A DNA stretch of 64,000 bases, from the NCBI RefSeq assembly GCF_000721605.1, contig NZ_JOIZ01000013.1, forward strand, positions 186,001 to 250,000, in the 5' to 3' direction. The position numbers were made by a program, and so were the translations under genes. Positions 16,524 to 25,298 of this stretch are shown here, in pieces (positions within the stretch are counted from its first letter, which is position 1; each line of letters starts with the position of its first letter). Under the pieces are notes generated by a model, which made no database searches, had not been told where the DNA came from, and was given only the letters and a program-made list of their open reading frames with translations. This DNA comes from Streptomyces sp. NRRL S-37 (GTDB lineage Bacteria > Actinomycetota > Actinomycetes > Streptomycetales > Streptomycetaceae).

Positions 16524-18742
16524 CCACCGACCGGGAGACGCGCGGTGGACGCCGTGCCGCCCCGCCAAAACGCAAGGTGCCCAGGTCCCGGGCGAAGACG
16601 GTCCGTACGCCCACCGTGCTCCAGATGGAGGCCGTGGAGTGCGGTGCCGCCTCGCTCGCGATGGTGCTCGGTCACTACGGCCGCCATGTCCCGCTGGAGG
16701 AGCTGCGCATCGCCTGCGGCGTCTCGCGGGACGGATCGCGCGCCAGCAACCTGCTGAAGGCGGCCAGGAGTTACGGGCTGACCGCCAAGGGCATGCAGAT
16801 GGACCTGGCCGCCCTCGCCGAGGTGACGGCACCGGCCGTCCTGTTCTGGGAGTTCAACCACTACGTCGTCTACGACGGCATGGGCCGCCGCTTCGGCCGC
16901 CGCGGGGTCTACATCAACGACCCCGGCAAGGGACGGCGGTTCGTCCCGCTGGAGGAGTTCGACGGCAGTTTCACCGGTGTCGTGCTGGTGATGGAGCCCG
17001 GCGAGGACTTCACCCGGGGCGGCCGCAGGCCGGGCGTGCTCGGCGCGATGCCCGCCCGGCTGCGCGGCACGGCGGGCACCATGCCCGCCGTGGTGCTGTC
17101 GAGCCTGCTGCTGGTGGCGGTCGGCGCGGCGGTACCGGGGCTCAGCCGTACCTTCATCGACGAGTTCCTGATCGGCGGCCGCACCTCCATGCTGGGTGTG
17201 CTGTTCGCGTCGATGGGCGTGTGCGTGCTGCTCACGCTGGTGCTGACCTGGCTGCAGCAGGGCAATCTGCTGCGCGGCCGGCTGATCTCCTCCACCCTGT
17301 CCAGCGCCCGCTTCCTGCGCCATCTGCTGCGGCTGCCGGTGACGTTCTTCGCCCAGCGCAGCCCGGCCGACCTGGTGCAGCGGCTGCAGTCCAACGACGC
17401 GGTGGCCGAGACGCTGGCCCGTGATCTGTCGGCGGCGGGCGTGGACGCGGTGGTGGTCGTGCTGTACGCGGTGCTGCTGTACACGTACGACCCGCAACTC
17501 ACGTTCGTGGGCATCGGGGTGGCGCTGCTGAACATCGTGGCGATGCGGATCGTGATCCGGCTGCGCGCGACCCGTACGGCGAAGCTCCGCGCGGACAGCG
17601 CGCGGCTCACCAATACGGCGTACACCGGTCTGCAGTTGATCGAGACGCTGAAGGCGACCGGCGGGGAGGACGGCTACTTCCGCAAGTGGGCCGGGCAGCA
17701 CGCCAGCACGCTGGAGGAGCAGCAGCGGCTCGGGGTGCCGAGCGCCTGGCTCGGCGTCGTCGCGCCGACGCTCGCCACCCTCAACAGCGCGCTGATCCTG
17801 TGGATCGGCGGCATGCGGGCGGTCGAGGGGCACATCTCGGTCGGTCTGCTGGTCGCCTTCCAGGCACTGGTCGCCCGTTTCACCGCCCCGCTGACCCGGC
17901 TCAACGGCGTCGCGGGCCGGATCCAGGACTTCGCCGCGGACGTGGCCCGGCTGAAGGACGTGGAGAACTTCCGGGCGGACCCGCTCTACGGGCGTCCGGG
18001 CACCGGCGAGTCGACCCGCCGGCTGCACGGCCACGTCGAGCTGCAGAACCTCACCTTCGGCTACAACCCGCTGGACAAGCCACTGCTGACCGGCTTCGAC
18101 CTGACGGTGGGTCCGGGCCGGCAGGTGGCGCTGGTGGGCGGCTCGGGCAGCGGCAAGTCGACCGTGTCGCGGCTGATCTCGGGGCTCTACACCCCGTGGG
18201 AGGGCGTGATCCGGATCGACGGGCAGCGCATCGAGGACATCCCGCGCGGGGCGCTGGCCGCGTCGGTGTCGTTCGTCGACCAGGACGTGTTCCTGTTCGA
18301 GGGGACGGTGCGGGACAACGTGGCGCTGTGGGACCCGTCGATCCCGGACGAGGCCGTGGTCGAGGCGCTGAAGGACGCGGCGCTGTACGAGGTGATCGTG
18401 CGCCGGCCGGGCGGTATCCACAGCCCGGTCGAGCAGGACGGCCGGAACTTCTCCGGCGGTCAGCGGCAGCGTCTGGAGATCGCGCGGGCGCTGGTGCGCC
18501 GGCCGAGCATCCTGGTCCTCGACGAGGTGACCAGCGCGCTGGACGCCGAGACGGAGCTGGTGGTGATGGACAACCTGCGCCGCCGCGGCTGCGCGTGCGT
18601 GGTGATCGCGCACCGGCTGTCCACGGTCCGCGACAGCGACGAGATCGTCGTCCTGGACCAGGGCACGGTCGTGGAGCGCGGACGGCACGAGGAGCTGGTG
18701 GCGCGGGGCGGGGCGTACGCGGCGCTGGTCAGGGAGCGATGA
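16520..18742 (+). CDS. C39-peptidase ABC transporter (NHLM-type, leader-cleaving exporter)
   Basis: A 740-residue bifunctional exporter. Residues about 30-155 are a C39 cysteine peptidase with Cys41 (VECGAASLAMVLGHYG), His114 (FNHYVVYDG) and Asp134 (INDPGKG). Then follow an ABC transmembrane domain (about 170-460) and an ATPase with GGSGSGKST, FSGGQRQRLEIARAL and ILVLDEVTSALD. It should cut the precursor after the Gly-Gly and export the core. The start overlaps the previous stop and the next gene begins 1 nt after the stop, so the three transport genes form one unit. All catalytic residues are present. Confidence 0.92.
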   Translation: MTTDRETRGGRRAAPPKRKVPRSRAKTVRTPTVLQMEAVECGAASLAMVLGHYGRHVPLEELRIACGVSRDGSRASNLLKAARSYGLTAKGMQMDLAALAEVTAPAVLFWEFNHYVVYDGMGRRFGRRGVYINDPGKGRRFVPLEEFDGSFTGVVLVMEPGEDFTRGGRRPGVLGAMPARLRGTAGTMPAVVLSSLLLVAVGAAVPGLSRTFIDEFLIGGRTSMLGVLFASMGVCVLLTLVLTWLQQGNLLRGRLISSTLSSARFLRHLLRLPVTFFAQRSPADLVQRLQSNDAVAETLARDLSAAGVDAVVVVLYAVLLYTYDPQLTFVGIGVALLNIVAMRIVIRLRATRTAKLRADSARLTNTAYTGLQLIETLKATGGEDGYFRKWAGQHASTLEEQQRLGVPSAWLGVVAPTLATLNSALILWIGGMRAVEGHISVGLLVAFQALVARFTAPLTRLNGVAGRIQDFAADVARLKDVENFRADPLYGRPGTGESTRRLHGHVELQNLTFGYNPLDKPLLTGFDLTVGPGRQVALVGGSGSGKSTVSRLISGLYTPWEGVIRIDGQRIEDIPRGALAASVSFVDQDVFLFEGTVRDNVALWDPSIPDEAVVEALKDAALYEVIVRRPGGIHSPVEQDGRNFSGGQRQRLEIARALVRRPSILVLDEVTSALDAETELVVMDNLRRRGCACVVIAHRLSTVRDSDEIVVLDQGTVVERGRHEELVARGGAYAALVRER

Positions 18743-18743
18743 G

Positions 18744-21569
18744 ATGACTGCCGTGCAGGAGGGGCAGGGCGGCGACGTCGTCCTGGGCGCGCTCGGCGCG
18801 CTGGGCACCCCGATCGACTGCTCCGGGTTCGGGAAGCTGGACCTGGACGGGCCGCAGGTGCTGTGGCTGATCGCGTCCGGTGCCGTGGACCTGTTCGCGG
18901 TGGACGCGGAGCAGCAGGGGCACTGGCACCACCTGGGCCGTCTGGAGGCGGGTTCGCTGGTGCTCGGCCCGGTGGCGGGTCCGGCGCACACCCTGGTGGC
19001 GCGGCCGCTGCGGGACTGCGTGGTGCACCGCATCGCGCTGCGCGAGCTGTACCAGGAGGCCCGCACCCAGACCTGGTCGTACGACGAGTACGGCAACCCG
19101 CAGTACGTGCCGCCGACGACGAGCCCGCTGGAGTACGCGCTCGCGCTGGGCGTGGGCCGGAGCCTGGCCGTGCTGTTCCAGGCGCCGATGGCGACGGAGC
19201 GGGCGGCGGCGCCCACCGACGACGACGTGTTCTGGATGCAGGTGCCGCCGGGCAGCGTGCGGTACGGCTCCCTGTACGGCGCAGAGGCCGCGGCCGACCT
19301 GCTGATGGACCCGGCGCTGTGGCAGACCATGGTCGACCAGCAGTACCGGCTGATGACCACCCTCGACCGGTGGATCGAGCAGCTGGAGGAGACGCACGAG
19401 ACGCGCACCGCGCAAGGCATCGCGGCCGGTGAGGCGGTGCGGGCGCAGGCGGACCGGACGCTGCTCGCGTCGATCGGGAAGCGGTCGGGCCGGCGCACGA
19501 CGGCCGCGGACGCGGACGCCACGTACGCGGCCTGCGAGCTGGTGGCGCGGGCGGCCGGGATCACCCTGGCCCCGCCCGCGCAGTCCGGGACCGGAGCCGA
19601 CCGGCTGGACCCGGTGGAGCAGGTGGCGCTGGCCTCACGGCTGCGTACCCGGGTGGTGCGGCTGGAGGGCCGGTGGTGGCGCGACGACGTGGGTCCGCTG
19701 GTGGGCCGTCGCGCGCTGTCGGGGGCGCCGGTGGCGCTGTTGTGGCGGCGCGGCGGCTATGTGGCCGTGCATCCGTCGACCGGCCGGGAGACCCCGGTGG
19801 AGAAGGCGAACGCCGAGGAGTTCGAGCCGCGTGCGGTGATGTTCTACCGTCCGCTGCCCGAGCGGCGGCTGAGCCCGCTGCGGCTGATGCGGTTCTGCAT
19901 GGGCGGCACCCGCGGCGATCTGACGGGGCTGGTGCTGAGCGGTCTGGTGACGGTGGTGCTGGGGGCGCTGGTGCCGCTGGCGACGGGCCGGGTGCTCGGC
20001 GAGTACGTGCCGAAGGCGCAGACGGACCTGATCGTGCAGGTGTGTCTGGCGGTGATCCTGAGCAGTGTGGTCGCGGCCGCGTTCATGCTGTTGCAGAACC
20101 TCACGCTGCTGCGTCTCGAGGGCCGGGTGGAGGCGACCCTCCAGCCGGCTGTGTGGGACCGGCTGCTGCGGCTGCCGACCACGTTCTTCACCGAGCGTTC
20201 GACGGGTGAACTGGCGAGCGCGGCCATGGGCATCAGCGCGATCCGCCGGATGCTGGCCGGGGTCGGTCCGACGGTGGTCCAGTCGGTCACCGTGGGCGCG
20301 GTGAACCTGGGGCTGCTGCTGTGGTTCAGCGTGCCGATGGCGCTGGCCGCGCTCGGGATGCTGGTCGTGATCGCGGGGGTGTTCCTGGGGCTCGGGCTGT
20401 GGCAGGTGCGCTGGCAGCGGCGGCTGGTGGTGCTCACCAACAAGCTGAACAACCAGGCCTTCCAGACGCTGCGCGGACTGCCGAAGCTGCGGGTGGCGGC
20501 GGCGGAGAACTACGCGTACGCGGCATGGGCGTCGCAGTTCGCGCGCAGCCGCGAGCTCCAGCGGAGGGCCGGGCGGATCAAGAACCTGACGGCGGTGCTG
20601 GGCGCGGTCTACCTGCCGCTGGTCACGCTGGCGATGTTCATGCTGCTGGCCGGACCGGCCCGCGGCTCGATGACGGCAGCGGAGTTCCTCACCTTCAACA
20701 CGTCGGTGACGATGGTGCTGACCTCGGTCACCCAGCTGACCGGGGCGTTCGTCTCGGCGGTCGCCGCGCTGCCGCTGTTCGAGCAGATCAAGCCGGTGCT
20801 GGACGCCACGCCCGAGGTGCGCGCGGCGAGCACCCGGCCGGGCCCGCTGTCCGGGGCGGTCGAGGCGCGGCGGCTGTCCTTCCGCTACTCCGACGACGGT
20901 CCGCTGGTCCTGGACGACGTGTCCTTCGAGGCGCGGCCGGGCGAGTTCGTGGCGGTGGTCGGCCCGAGCGGCTGCGGCAAGTCCACCCTGCTGCGGCTGC
21001 TGATCGGCTTCGACCGGCCGGTGTCCGGCAGTGTGCTGTACGACGGCCAGGACCTGGCCGCGCTCGACCGGTCGGCGGTGCGGCGGCAGTGCGGTGTGGT
21101 GCTCCAGCACGCGCAGCCGTTCACCGGATCCGTCCTGGACGTCATCTGCGGGAGCGAGCCGTACACGCCGGAGGAGGCCATGGCGGCGGCGGAGATGGCG
21201 GGGCTGGCCGAGGACATCCGGCGGATGCCGATGGGGCTGCACACCATCGTCTCCGGCAGCGGTGCGGTCTCCGGCGGCCAGCGGCAGCGGCTGATGATCG
21301 CCCAGGCGCTGATCCGCCGGCCGCGGATCCTCTTCTTCGACGAGGCGACCAGCGCCCTGGACAACGAGACGCAGCGCGCGGTCATGGAGAGCACCAAGGC
21401 CCTGGAGGCGACCCGGATCGTCATCGCGCACCGGCTGTCGACGGTGCTCGACGCGGACCGGGTGGTGGTGATGGAGGGCGGCAAGGTGGTCCAGCAGGGC
21501 CCGCCCGACCGGTTGCTCGCCGACACCGGCGGGCGGCTGCACGAACTGGTGCGGCGGCAGTTGGCGTGA
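18744..21569 (+). CDS. Second NHLM-type ABC transporter, large N-terminal domain
   Basis: A 941-residue protein. The first roughly 370 residues are a soluble domain typical of the ATP-binding subunit of NHLM bacteriocin systems and lack the C39 motifs. An ABC transmembrane region (about 385-660, for example LTGLVLSGLVTVVLGALVPL) and an ATPase follow, with VVGPSGCGKST, VSGGQRQRLMIAQAL and RILFFDEATSALD. It is probably the heterodimer partner of the preceding peptidase-ABC protein. ATG 18744 follows the upstream TGA by 1 nt. The operon appears to end here; no terminator is obvious in the roughly 120 nt before the next gene. Confidence 0.88.
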   Translation: MTAVQEGQGGDVVLGALGALGTPIDCSGFGKLDLDGPQVLWLIASGAVDLFAVDAEQQGHWHHLGRLEAGSLVLGPVAGPAHTLVARPLRDCVVHRIALRELYQEARTQTWSYDEYGNPQYVPPTTSPLEYALALGVGRSLAVLFQAPMATERAAAPTDDDVFWMQVPPGSVRYGSLYGAEAAADLLMDPALWQTMVDQQYRLMTTLDRWIEQLEETHETRTAQGIAAGEAVRAQADRTLLASIGKRSGRRTTAADADATYAACELVARAAGITLAPPAQSGTGADRLDPVEQVALASRLRTRVVRLEGRWWRDDVGPLVGRRALSGAPVALLWRRGGYVAVHPSTGRETPVEKANAEEFEPRAVMFYRPLPERRLSPLRLMRFCMGGTRGDLTGLVLSGLVTVVLGALVPLATGRVLGEYVPKAQTDLIVQVCLAVILSSVVAAAFMLLQNLTLLRLEGRVEATLQPAVWDRLLRLPTTFFTERSTGELASAAMGISAIRRMLAGVGPTVVQSVTVGAVNLGLLLWFSVPMALAALGMLVVIAGVFLGLGLWQVRWQRRLVVLTNKLNNQAFQTLRGLPKLRVAAAENYAYAAWASQFARSRELQRRAGRIKNLTAVLGAVYLPLVTLAMFMLLAGPARGSMTAAEFLTFNTSVTMVLTSVTQLTGAFVSAVAALPLFEQIKPVLDATPEVRAASTRPGPLSGAVEARRLSFRYSDDGPLVLDDVSFEARPGEFVAVVGPSGCGKSTLLRLLIGFDRPVSGSVLYDGQDLAALDRSAVRRQCGVVLQHAQPFTGSVLDVICGSEPYTPEEAMAAAEMAGLAEDIRRMPMGLHTIVSGSGAVSGGQRQRLMIAQALIRRPRILFFDEATSALDNETQRAVMESTKALEATRIVIAHRLSTVLDADRVVVMEGGKVVQQGPPDRLLADTGGRLHELVRRQLA

Positions 21570-21676
21570 GGCGCCGGGCGGTCATGGCCTCCATGTCAAC
21601 GGCTGGTAACCCTCCGGTCACGCCTGGGACGTCTCTTGGCCATATACGGGGGTCCGCCCGTTGCTCCGCGCGGTAA

Positions 21677-21688
21677 GTGGGTACCCAC
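21677..21688 (+). promoter_or_regulatory. GTGGGTACCCAC palindrome containing a SigB-type -10 (GGGTAC)
   Basis: A perfect 12-bp palindrome. GGGTAC (21679-21684) matches the -10 of SigB-type stress promoters; GTTGC lies 15 nt upstream as a poor -35. The ATG of the phosphatase is 9 nt after the hexamer, which would give a leaderless transcript, consistent with the lack of a ribosome site. This is inferred from motif and spacing. Confidence 0.4.
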
Positions 21689-21693
21689 GGGCC

Positions 21694-22704
21694 ATGCGGA
21701 CCAGCGTGATGGATGTCGGATCGAAGACCGTCAGACTCGTCGTGGCGGACACGGCGGGTGGTGCGCCGCTGCCGGTGCACACGGCGAAGTGGCCGCTCAG
21801 GCTGTCCGAGCAGGTCACGCCCGGGGAGCCGGTGCCGGAGCAGGCCGTGGAGCGCCTGGTGGACGCCGTCGCCGCGGCAAACAGGACCGCCGCGCGGTGG
21901 GGCGCGTCGGGTCCCCTGGCGTTCGCGACCGCCGTGGTGCGCGGCGCCCCGAACCGGCAGGAGGTGCTGAGCACGGTCCGGGCCCGCACCGGTGTCGACC
22001 TGTGCACGCTGCCCGGCGAGGTGGAGGCCGAGCTCACGTTCCTCGGGGCCCGGCGCTGGATGGGCTGGCGCTGCGGGCCGCTGGCGCTGCTGGACATCGG
22101 CGGGGGTTCGCTGGAGGTCGCCTTCGGGCGCGGCCGGCTGCCCGACTTCGTCGCCTCGCTGCCGCTGGGGGCGGGCCGGCTCACCCATGAGTACTTCGCG
22201 GAGGCGGACCCTCCGTCCCCGGAGCAGGTGCGGGCGCTGCGCCGGCGGGTGCGCCACCAGCTGCGGGACGTGGCGGCCCGGATCCGCTGGGAGGGGCCCC
22301 GTACGGCGGTGGCCACCTCCCGCACCTTCCAGCAGCTGGGGCGGCTGTGCGGGGCCGCGCCGGGGCGGCACGGCCCGTTCGTGGAGCGGGAGCTGTCCTG
22401 CGCCGACCTGCGGGCGGCGATCGACCGGCTGGCCGCCCTGCCCGCCGCCGAACGCGCCCGGCTGCCCGGGATCTCCGCCCCGCGCGCGGCGCAGAGCCTG
22501 GCGGGCGCGGTCGTGGGGCACACGGCGATGAAGCTGACCGGCCTGGGGACGGTGACGATCTGTCCCTGGGCGCTGCGCGAGGGGGTGCTGCTGCGCCACA
22601 TCGAGGACGGCCCGTCCTGGTGGGCGGAGATCGTCCGCCTCAACGAGAAGGAGACGGCGGCCGCCGGCCCCGTGCCGCTGCGCGTCGCCACCGCGCGCGG
22701 CTGA
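21694..22704 (+). CDS. Ppx/GppA-family phosphatase
   Basis: A 336-residue member of the exopolyphosphatase/guanosine pentaphosphatase superfamily (actin-like ATPase fold). Visible motifs are VMDVGSKTVRLVVAD (phosphate 1), FATAVVRGAPNRQEVL, the LDIGGGSLEV loop and late GLGTVTICPWALREG. Members hydrolyse polyphosphate or pppGpp. This is the short actinobacterial version without the C-terminal HD domain. ATG 21694 was chosen because MRTSVMDVGSKT aligns with the family start; there is no clear Shine-Dalgarno, which fits a leaderless message from the GGGTAC element. It is co-directional with a small hydrophilic gene. Confidence 0.85.
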   Translation: MRTSVMDVGSKTVRLVVADTAGGAPLPVHTAKWPLRLSEQVTPGEPVPEQAVERLVDAVAAANRTAARWGASGPLAFATAVVRGAPNRQEVLSTVRARTGVDLCTLPGEVEAELTFLGARRWMGWRCGPLALLDIGGGSLEVAFGRGRLPDFVASLPLGAGRLTHEYFAEADPPSPEQVRALRRRVRHQLRDVAARIRWEGPRTAVATSRTFQQLGRLCGAAPGRHGPFVERELSCADLRAAIDRLAALPAAERARLPGISAPRAAQSLAGAVVGHTAMKLTGLGTVTICPWALREGVLLRHIEDGPSWWAEIVRLNEKETAAAGPVPLRVATARG

Positions 22705-22733
22705 CCCGGACGTACGACGAGAGGAGACACCCC

Positions 22734-22910
22734 GTGTCCGAGCGGGACGACCGCAAGAAGCCCGAGACGGCCGTCGAGGAGGTGCTGCGCGAGGCCGAGG
22801 AAGCCGAGCTGCGCGGCGAGGACTCCCCCGGACGGCGCCGTCACCGGGGTGAGGCCGGGGAGGCCATCACCCCGAACACCGGGGCGCAGGAGGAGTCCCG
22901 GGGCGACTGA
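22734..22910 (+). CDS. Small hydrophilic protein, unknown function
   Basis: A 58-residue, highly charged protein (VSERDDRKKPETAVEEVLRE, ending GAQEESRGD) with one predicted amphipathic helix and no Cys or membrane segment. GTG 22734 is preceded by GAGGAG. It follows the phosphatase by 29 nt, so they may be co-transcribed. I do not recognise the family; similar small disordered proteins are frequent in Streptomyces. The gene ends 10 nt before the end of a convergent gene. Confidence 0.6.
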   Translation: MSERDDRKKPETAVEEVLREAEEAELRGEDSPGRRRHRGEAGEAITPNTGAQEESRGD

Positions 22911-22920
22911 CGCCGTTCTT

Positions 22921-23529
22921 CTACTGCGGCGGCGGGCCGAGGGGCCGCGCCGCCAGGGCCCGGGCGACGCCCAGCAGGTTGGCGGCCATGGCGCGGCCCG
23001 TCCTGCGGGACCAGTCGTGGCCGCTTCCGCCCTCCAGGAAGCTCGGTCCGGGGCCGGGGCCCTGGTTCCAGTAGGTCCACGCCTGGCCGGGGATGGTGTA
23101 GCCGATGTCCTGCAGGCCGCCGGTGATCTCGCTGATCACATGGTGCGCGCCGTCCTCGTTGCCGGTGACGACGACGCCCGCGACCCGGTTGTAGGCGACC
23201 GGCCGGCCGTCGTCGTCCGTCTCGGACAGCATGGCGTCCATCCGCTCCAGGACCCTTTTGGCGACCGACGACGGCTGCCCGAGCCAGGTCGGCGAGGCGA
23301 TGACGAGGATCTCGGACGCGAGGATCTTCTCGTGGACGCCCGGCCAGGCGTCGCCCTCGTGCACGGCCTCGCTGACCACGCCCGGAGCGATGTCCAGGTC
23401 CACCGCGCGGACGACGTCGACCTCGACGCCGTCCTTCCGCAGCTGCTCGACGACGGTCCCGGCCAGCGCCTCGGTGTGGGAGGTCTCCGGTGACTTCTTG
23501 AGGGTGCAGTTGATCACTAGTGCCTTCAT
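22921..23529 (-). CDS. Flavodoxin-like NAD(P)H-dependent FMN reductase
   Basis: A 202-residue flavodoxin-fold protein. It has the phosphate-binding start MKALVINCTLKKSPETSHT, the FMN loop IASPTWLGQPSSVAKRVLER and the third loop VVTGNEDGAHH. These are hallmarks of the NADPH-dependent FMN reductase/WrbA-like family, which binds FMN and reduces quinones, nitro compounds or metals in the cytosol. The start at 23529 gives the conserved first strand; there is no Shine-Dalgarno, and GGGTAC at 23546-23541 would place the transcript start near the ATG. It is divergent from the iron-protein operon at 23609. Confidence 0.88.
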   Translation of the reverse strand: MKALVINCTLKKSPETSHTEALAGTVVEQLRKDGVEVDVVRAVDLDIAPGVVSEAVHEGDAWPGVHEKILASEILVIASPTWLGQPSSVAKRVLERMDAMLSETDDDGRPVAYNRVAGVVVTGNEDGAHHVISEITGGLQDIGYTIPGQAWTYWNQGPGPGPSFLEGGSGHDWSRRTGRAMAANLLGVARALAARPLGPPPQ

Positions 23530-23540
23530 GGGGACATGGG

Positions 23541-23546
23541 GTACCC
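23541..23546 (-). promoter_or_regulatory. SigB-type -10 (GGGTAC) for the flavodoxin gene
   Basis: The minus strand reads GGGTAC inside the palindrome GGGGTACCCC (23538-23547). It ends 11 nt before the ATG of the reductase gene, compatible with a leaderless message. The -35 is not distinct. Confidence 0.35.
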
Positions 23547-23593
23547 CGCGGGCGGCCGGCTGCCACGCGAACGCGGATGTCCATGGGCCGTCC

Positions 23594-23599
23594 GGGTAC
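23594..23599 (+). promoter_or_regulatory. SigB-type -10 (GGGTAC) for the iron-protein operon
   Basis: GGGTAC lies inside CCGGGTACCCGG (23592-23603), with GGATG 14 nt upstream as a GNNT-type -35. The ATG at 23609 is exactly 9 nt after the hexamer, the same spacing as at the Ppx gene (21679/21694). This points to a leaderless SigB-type promoter. Confidence 0.4.
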
Positions 23600-23608
23600 C
23601 CGGGGCTC

Positions 23609-24622
23609 ATGGAACACCCCTGTGAAGAACCCCGGCTGCCCGCACCGCGCGGCCCCCTGAGCAGCGCCGTCGAGGACCGTCTGAGAGGCACCGGCCCGCT
23701 GCCGCCCGACGAGGAGATCGCCGCCGCCCCCGTGTACGGCGACGACCTCCAGCTCGCCCTGTACCTGTGCTACGAGCTGCACTACCGCGGGTTCGCGGGC
23801 GTGGCGGCGGACCTCGAATGGGATTCGGAACTGCTGCGTGTCCGCGCCGCCCTGGAGGACCGCTTCCTCACCGCGCTCCGCGCGGACGCCCGGCGGCACG
23901 ACGGCGTCGACGAGGCGCTCGCCGGCCTCCTGGTGGAACCGGTGGACGGCACGGGCGTCAGCCACTTCCTGCGCGACAAGGGCGAGTTGTGGCACCTCCG
24001 CGAGTACGCCGCCCAGCGGTCCCTGTACCACCTGAAGGAGGCCGACCCGCACGCGTGGGTGCTGCCCCGGCTGTGGGGGCGGGCCAAGGCGGCGATGGCG
24101 GCGGTCGAGTTCGACGAGTACGGCGGCGGCCGCGCCGACCGGGTGCACGCCCGCCTCTTCGCCGACCTGATGACCGACCTGGGACTGGACACGACGTACG
24201 GCCGCTACCTGGACGCGGCCTGCGCCGAGCTGCTCGTGACGGTGAACCTGATGTCCCTCTTCGGGTTGCGCCGCTCCCTCAGGGGCGCGCTGGTGGGCCA
24301 CTTCGCGACGGTCGAGATCACCTCGTCGCCCGGCTCGCGACGGCTCGCCGAGGCGATGCGCCGCACGGGCGCGGGGCCCGCCGCCGAGCACTTCTACGAC
24401 GAGCACGTGGAGGCCGACGCGGTGCACGAGCAGGTGGTGCGCCACGAGGTCGTCGCCGGGCTGCTGGAGGTGGAGCCGCACCTCGCGGCGGACATCGCCT
24501 TCGGTGTCGACGCCACCGTGTTCGCCGAGGACCGCCTCGGCGAGAGGCTGCTCGCGGACTGGAGCGCGGGCCGCTCGTCACTGCGTACTCCGCTGTCCCG
24601 GGAGTTCACCCATGCTTCTTGA
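23609..24622 (+). CDS. Iron-containing redox enzyme family protein (haem-oxygenase-like fold)
   Basis: A 337-residue all-helical protein resembling haem-oxygenase-like diiron proteins (iron-containing redox enzyme family). Candidate metal ligands lie in LALYLCYELHYRGF, in the EFDEYGGGRADRVHARLF segment (Glu, Asp, His) and in EHFYDEHVEADAVHEQVV near the C-terminus. Such proteins are oxidases or oxygenases of unknown substrate in actinobacteria. The ATG at 23609 (MEHPCEEP) lies 9 nt after a GGGTAC element and has no Shine-Dalgarno. Its 3' end overlaps the methyltransferase start by 11 nt, so the three downstream genes are co-translated. Confidence 0.78.
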   Translation: MEHPCEEPRLPAPRGPLSSAVEDRLRGTGPLPPDEEIAAAPVYGDDLQLALYLCYELHYRGFAGVAADLEWDSELLRVRAALEDRFLTALRADARRHDGVDEALAGLLVEPVDGTGVSHFLRDKGELWHLREYAAQRSLYHLKEADPHAWVLPRLWGRAKAAMAAVEFDEYGGGRADRVHARLFADLMTDLGLDTTYGRYLDAACAELLVTVNLMSLFGLRRSLRGALVGHFATVEITSSPGSRRLAEAMRRTGAGPAAEHFYDEHVEADAVHEQVVRHEVVAGLLEVEPHLAADIAFGVDATVFAEDRLGERLLADWSAGRSSLRTPLSREFTHAS

Positions 24623-25298
24623 CGGCGGGGGTACCCGGCGGTCCGTGAGTCCACTGGCACCACCGGGCGTGTACGCCCCTCAGGAGGACACCGAGCTGCT
24701 GGCCGGTGCCCTGTACGACGAACCCGTCCCTCCGGGCGCGGACGTCCTCGACGTGGGGACGGGATCCGGCGCGCTGGCGGTGGCGGCCGCCCGGCGCGGC
24801 TGCCGGGTGACCGCGGTCGACGTCTCCCGCCGGGCGGTGTGCGCGGCCCGGCTGAACGCGCTGCGGGCCGGTGTGCCGGTCCGGGTCCGGCGCGGCAACC
24901 TGTTCGAGCCGGTGCGGGGCGAGTCGTTCGATCTGATCCTCGCCAACCCGCCGTACGTTCCGGCGCCCGGCGACGGCTCGCCGCCGCGGGGCGCGGCCCG
25001 GGCCTGGGACGCGGGCGGTGACGGACGGCTCGTCCTGGACCGGATCTGCGGGGAGGCGCCCGTGCTGCTGCGGCCGGGCGGTGTCCTGCTGCTGGTGCAG
25101 TCGGCGCTCAGCGACCCGGGGCTGACGGTCGGGCGGCTGCGGGCGGCCGGGACGAAGGCCGCGGTGATCCGGCGCCGGCGCATCGCCTTCGGCCCGGTGG
25201 TACGGGGCAGGGAGCGCTGGCTGCGGGAGCGGGGGCTGTTGTCCGGGACCGAGGACAGGGAAGAGCTGGTGGTGATCCGTGCCGAACTCCCCGTCTGA
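24612..25298 (+). CDS. NPPY-motif methyltransferase (HemK2-like)
   Basis: A 228-residue class I SAM methyltransferase. It shows VYAPQEDTELL, the SAM loop VLDVGTGSGALAVAAARRG, TAVDVSRRAV and the catalytic LANPPYVPAPG motif. NPPY is typical of enzymes that methylate planar nitrogen (HemK/PrmC, HemK2). The real target may be protein Gln/Lys or a small molecule. The start overlaps the iron-protein gene and the 3' end overlaps the CDGSH gene by 20 nt, so the three genes form a tightly coupled operon. No membrane segment is present. Confidence 0.85.
   Translation: MLLDGGGTRRSVSPLAPPGVYAPQEDTELLAGALYDEPVPPGADVLDVGTGSGALAVAAARRGCRVTAVDVSRRAVCAARLNALRAGVPVRVRRGNLFEPVRGESFDLILANPPYVPAPGDGSPPRGAARAWDAGGDGRLVLDRICGEAPVLLRPGGVLLLVQSALSDPGLTVGRLRAAGTKAAVIRRRRIAFGPVVRGRERWLRERGLLSGTEDREELVVIRAELPV

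Noticed and set aside
16412..19564. Very long minus-strand frame under the ABC transporter genes
   Set aside because: It mirrors conserved ABC-transporter codons and encodes His/Arg-rich nonsense without domains.
24628..24640. Another GGGTACCC core near the methyltransferase start
   Set aside because: It lies inside coding sequence after the start codon and has no gene positioned to use it.
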